This document shows, in pieces, positions 14,144 to 15,933 of a DNA stretch of 15,933 bases; within the stretch, counting starts at the first letter, position 1; every line of letters starts with the position of its first letter. The stretch lies in assembly GCA_964367715.1 (NCBI GenBank), contig CAYIYO010000043.1, positions 1-15,933 of the forward strand, in the 5' to 3' direction. The notes under the pieces are model-generated. The model was given only the letters and a program-made list of their open reading frames with translations, searched no databases and had not been told where the DNA came from. The position numbers and the translations under genes are program-made. This DNA is from CAYIYO01 sp964367715. GTDB taxonomy: Bacteria; Chlamydiota; Chlamydiia; Chlamydiales; Criblamydiaceae.

Positions 14144-15586
14144 ATGCGAAGCACCCATTTGCCAGTTGTCCTTCTGCTTTTCCTTTCGGGTTGCAAAGTA
14201 GGTCCAGTCTATGAACCTCCTTGCATGGAATGTCCCACCACTTGGCATAGCGAAATCCCAGAAGAATCTTCTCATCAAGAACTCAATTCCGCGATTTGGT
14301 GGGAAAATTTACAAGACCCCATTCTTAACGAATTAATGCACGAAGCAGCTGCCCAAAATCTCGACTTAAAAATCGCAGCACTACGCGTCCTACAAGCACG
14401 CACATTAGCAAAAGGAAAAAAAGGGGATCTGTATCCTCATATCGATGGGTCCATCAGCTACGACCATGCATACTTTAGTAAAGAAGCCGCTGTCAACACC
14501 CTCGAACATATGGGTGCCTCCGTCGACTCCTCTCAAGTGAACCGAAATCTCAATCTGTTTGAATTTGGCTTTGATGCGGAATGGGAACTCGATTTTTTCG
14601 GCCTCGCCGCCCACGAAATAGCCGCCCTAAAAGCACAAGCAGAAGCAGCACAAGAAAGCCTATGCGAGGTTTGGGTCACTCTTTCTGCTGAAATCGCTAA
14701 AAACTACATCGAATTGCGCGGATTACAGGAGCGAAAAAAAATCCTTCTAGAGAATGTAGAAGATCAGGTAGCCCTTCTTCAATTAACGAAAGAACTTGTA
14801 AGCAGAGGAATGCTGAATGAAAGTGATGCCCATCTAGCAAAAGCAGAATGCAAATTTTTACAAAGTGAGCTACCTTCTATCGAATTAAATGTCAGTCGGA
14901 CTATTCACAGGCTTTCAGTCCTGCTAGGATATTGCCCCGCAGATCTTTTTGAACGTCTCACACCCGAAGGAAATCTCCCACAAATTCCTTCTGGTATTTC
15001 CATCGGCATTCCCTCCGACCTATTACGTAGGCGCCCCGACATTCGAAAAGCGGAAAGAGAGCTCGCAGCCTCCACAGAAAAAGTCGGAAGCGCGATCGCC
15101 TCGTTATTTCCTCGCTTTTCTTTAAAAGGCTTTGTCGGCGACATTAGCACCAAAACGGGATCATTATTTAATGCATCCAGCACCACATGGTTTCTCGGTC
15201 CTCAAGTGCTCGTTCCTATCTTTAATAGTCGTCTACTCTTACAAGAGGTGGCTTACAATAAAATGGTGGAAAAAGGAGCTCTCTACGAATACCAAAAAAC
15301 AGTCATAGGAGCCCTTGAAGAAGCAGAAAATGCCATATCAGGGTTTACTCGAGCAAAGGAGCAGCAAGATTACTTAATCGATGCCGATGCACACAATCGA
15401 GCCGCTCTTGCCCTCGTCGATGAATTGCAGCAACGTGGATTTAACGATCGCTTTCAGCTAAATAAAGTGAAAAAAGCTGCTTTAAAAGCTAAAGAAAGGT
15501 TGATTCAGAGTCACATCGACCTACTCCTAAACTACGTCACTCTCTACAAAACTCTCGGCGGTAGCTGGGACTGCGAAGAAGAGTAA
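14144..15586 (+). CDS. TolC/NodT-family outer-membrane factor, lipoprotein
   Basis: Outer-membrane exit duct of the exporter. Its 480 residues begin with a lipoprotein signal (MRSTHLPVVLLLFLSGC) with Cys17 in the lipobox LSGC, then the NodT-like start KVGPVYEPP. The two OEP repeats span about 55-250 and 275-470. Family-like pieces are WWENLQDPILNELMHEA, AAQNLDLKIAALRVLQAR, EFGFDAEWELDFFG, IPSDLLRRRPDIRKAERELA and FLGPQVLVPIFN. NodT-type factors trimerise, and lipidation anchors them in the outer membrane. It starts 2 bases after the adaptor stop, with AAGGAA as ribosome binding site. Having its own channel gene in the operon suggests a dedicated export route. The substrate cannot be read from the sequence; DevBCA relatives export glycolipids in cyanobacteria. 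Confidence 0.93.
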   Translation: MRSTHLPVVLLLFLSGCKVGPVYEPPCMECPTTWHSEIPEESSHQELNSAIWWENLQDPILNELMHEAAAQNLDLKIAALRVLQARTLAKGKKGDLYPHIDGSISYDHAYFSKEAAVNTLEHMGASVDSSQVNRNLNLFEFGFDAEWELDFFGLAAHEIAALKAQAEAAQESLCEVWVTLSAEIAKNYIELRGLQERKKILLENVEDQVALLQLTKELVSRGMLNESDAHLAKAECKFLQSELPSIELNVSRTIHRLSVLLGYCPADLFERLTPEGNLPQIPSGISIGIPSDLLRRRPDIRKAERELAASTEKVGSAIASLFPRFSLKGFVGDISTKTGSLFNASSTTWFLGPQVLVPIFNSRLLLQEVAYNKMVEKGALYEYQKTVIGALEEAENAISGFTRAKEQQDYLIDADAHNRAALALVDELQQRGFNDRFQLNKVKKAALKAKERLIQSHIDLLLNYVTLYKTLGGSWDCEEE

Positions 15587-15639
15587 AAGAACAGCAACTA
15601 TTTCCCTACGCAACGCACGATCAAGAAGATGTTTTGTGA

Positions 15640-15670
15640 ACAAGTAAATTTTTGAATTCACTTGTGTATA
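15640..15670. repeat. Shortened copy of the palindrome family (copy D)
   Basis: Bases 15649-15670 repeat exactly 22 bases of the right arm of copy A (1606-1627). The left arm is shortened: ACAAGTAAATT (15640-15650) pairs with AATTCACTTGT (15655-15665) with one mismatch and a 4-base loop. It lies 53 bases past the outer-membrane factor stop and overlaps the end of the convergent SMR remnant, whose stop codon it supplies. Confidence 0.8.
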
Positions 15671-15831
15671 AGTCCAAAAATGCCCATTAAAATAAAAGAG
15701 ATGAACATAATCTTAATAAGGCTCGCTGATTCTCCCAGCAATAAAATTCCAATAGTGCCAATTCCTGTCCACACTGCGTAGGAGACACCCAAAGGCAAGG
15801 TCTTCATCGAAATGCTTAAAAACGTAATCGG
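15658..15831 (-). pseudogene. C-terminal remnant of a small multidrug resistance (SMR/SugE-like) transporter
   Basis: Read on the - strand, the frame open from 15831 gives about 57 residues. It reads ITFLSISMKTLPLGVSYAVW, then TGIGTIGILLLGESASL, and a final hydrophobic helix. This matches the second half of SMR-family proton/drug antiporters (normally about 105-110 residues, four helices); the first two helices are missing. The only internal ATG (15807) would give 49 residues. Upstream, a TGA at 15834-15832 closes the frame inside unrelated repeat DNA. Compared with SugE-type proteins as I remember them, about five residues also seem to be missing between TGIGTIG and ILLLGES. The last residues (IHK) and the stop TGA lie inside palindrome copy D. 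It is unlikely to be functional. Confidence 0.75.
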
Positions 15832-15933
15832 TCACGGGGGACATCACTTAAGGCATGGGCATTTTTTTATGCATTCATCGCGGCAGCGCTGCAACAATAG
15901 TAGCCCAGGTGTTGGCGCGAAGCGACTACCCTG
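15824..15933. repeat. Repeat/insertion-end DNA truncating the SMR remnant, running off the window
   Basis: The sequence changes character near 15824. The reverse complement of 15824-15843 is TGTCCCCCGTGACCGATTAC; a TGT tip is the style of many insertion-sequence ends, and a related segment lies at 9176-9191. Further right, GCATTCATCGCGGCAG (15871-15886) recurs inverted at 11074-11089, and GCAGCGCTGC is a 10-base palindrome. No transposase coding is visible, and the element continues beyond the window edge. Confidence 0.45.

Overview
The window looks like chromosomal DNA of a bacterium with an AT-leaning genome. It contains one complete energy-metabolism operon, one complete envelope export operon, a few single genes, and an unusual number of palindromic repeats in the gaps. 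My best guess is an amoeba-associated member of the Chlamydiota (Parachlamydiaceae-like) or another PVC-group bacterium. This rests on the flavour of the proteins and on the intergenic repeats, not on any marker gene, and I hold it at about 0.4. The envelope is Gram-negative: there is a TolC/NodT-type outer-membrane lipoprotein and a periplasmic dihaem peroxidase.

Layout. (1) 1-1576, + strand: an AbiE-type (type IV) toxin-antitoxin pair. The antitoxin gene is cut by the left edge. The toxin gene carries an in-frame TGA about three quarters of the way through, followed by 75 recognisable codons. This block is visibly richer in G and C than its neighbours, so it is probably acquired. (2) 1649-8019, - strand: a complete F-type ATP synthase operon in the order atpZ-atpB-atpE-atpF-atpH-atpA-atpG-atpD-atpC. 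The genes overlap or nearly touch, and a TTGACA-containing promoter candidate lies in front. The c subunit looks H+-coupled, and the epsilon subunit is the short form without the C-terminal helical domain. (3) 8106-9137, - strand: a periplasmic dihaem cytochrome c peroxidase/MauG-family protein. (4) 9279-10730, - strand: an NAD(P)-binding SDR protein with a DUF2867-type C-terminal domain. (5) 10731-11226: a 496-base gene-free divergent region with a 173-base near-perfect palindrome, fragments of other repeats and a promoter candidate for the next operon. (6) 11227-15586, + strand: a four-gene tripartite ABC exporter (DevC-like permease, DevA-like ATPase, HlyD/DevB-like adaptor, outer-membrane factor). 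(7) 15658-15831, - strand: the decayed C-terminal half of a small multidrug resistance (SMR) gene, cut on one side by repeat DNA and ending in a stop codon supplied by another repeat.

A family of short palindromes (core GTATACACAAGTGAATTC plus a run of A) occurs as a perfect 23-bp inverted repeat at 1578-1628, an imperfect copy at 9228-9276, a shortened copy at 15640-15670 and a half copy near 11092-11125. The first three sit immediately downstream of stop codons, two of them between convergent reading frames. They may act as mobile REP/MITE-like units reused as 3'-end hairpins. Together with the 173-base palindrome, the broken toxin gene and the truncated SMR gene, they suggest a genome reshaped by repeat insertion. 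The ATP synthase and exporter operons are intact.
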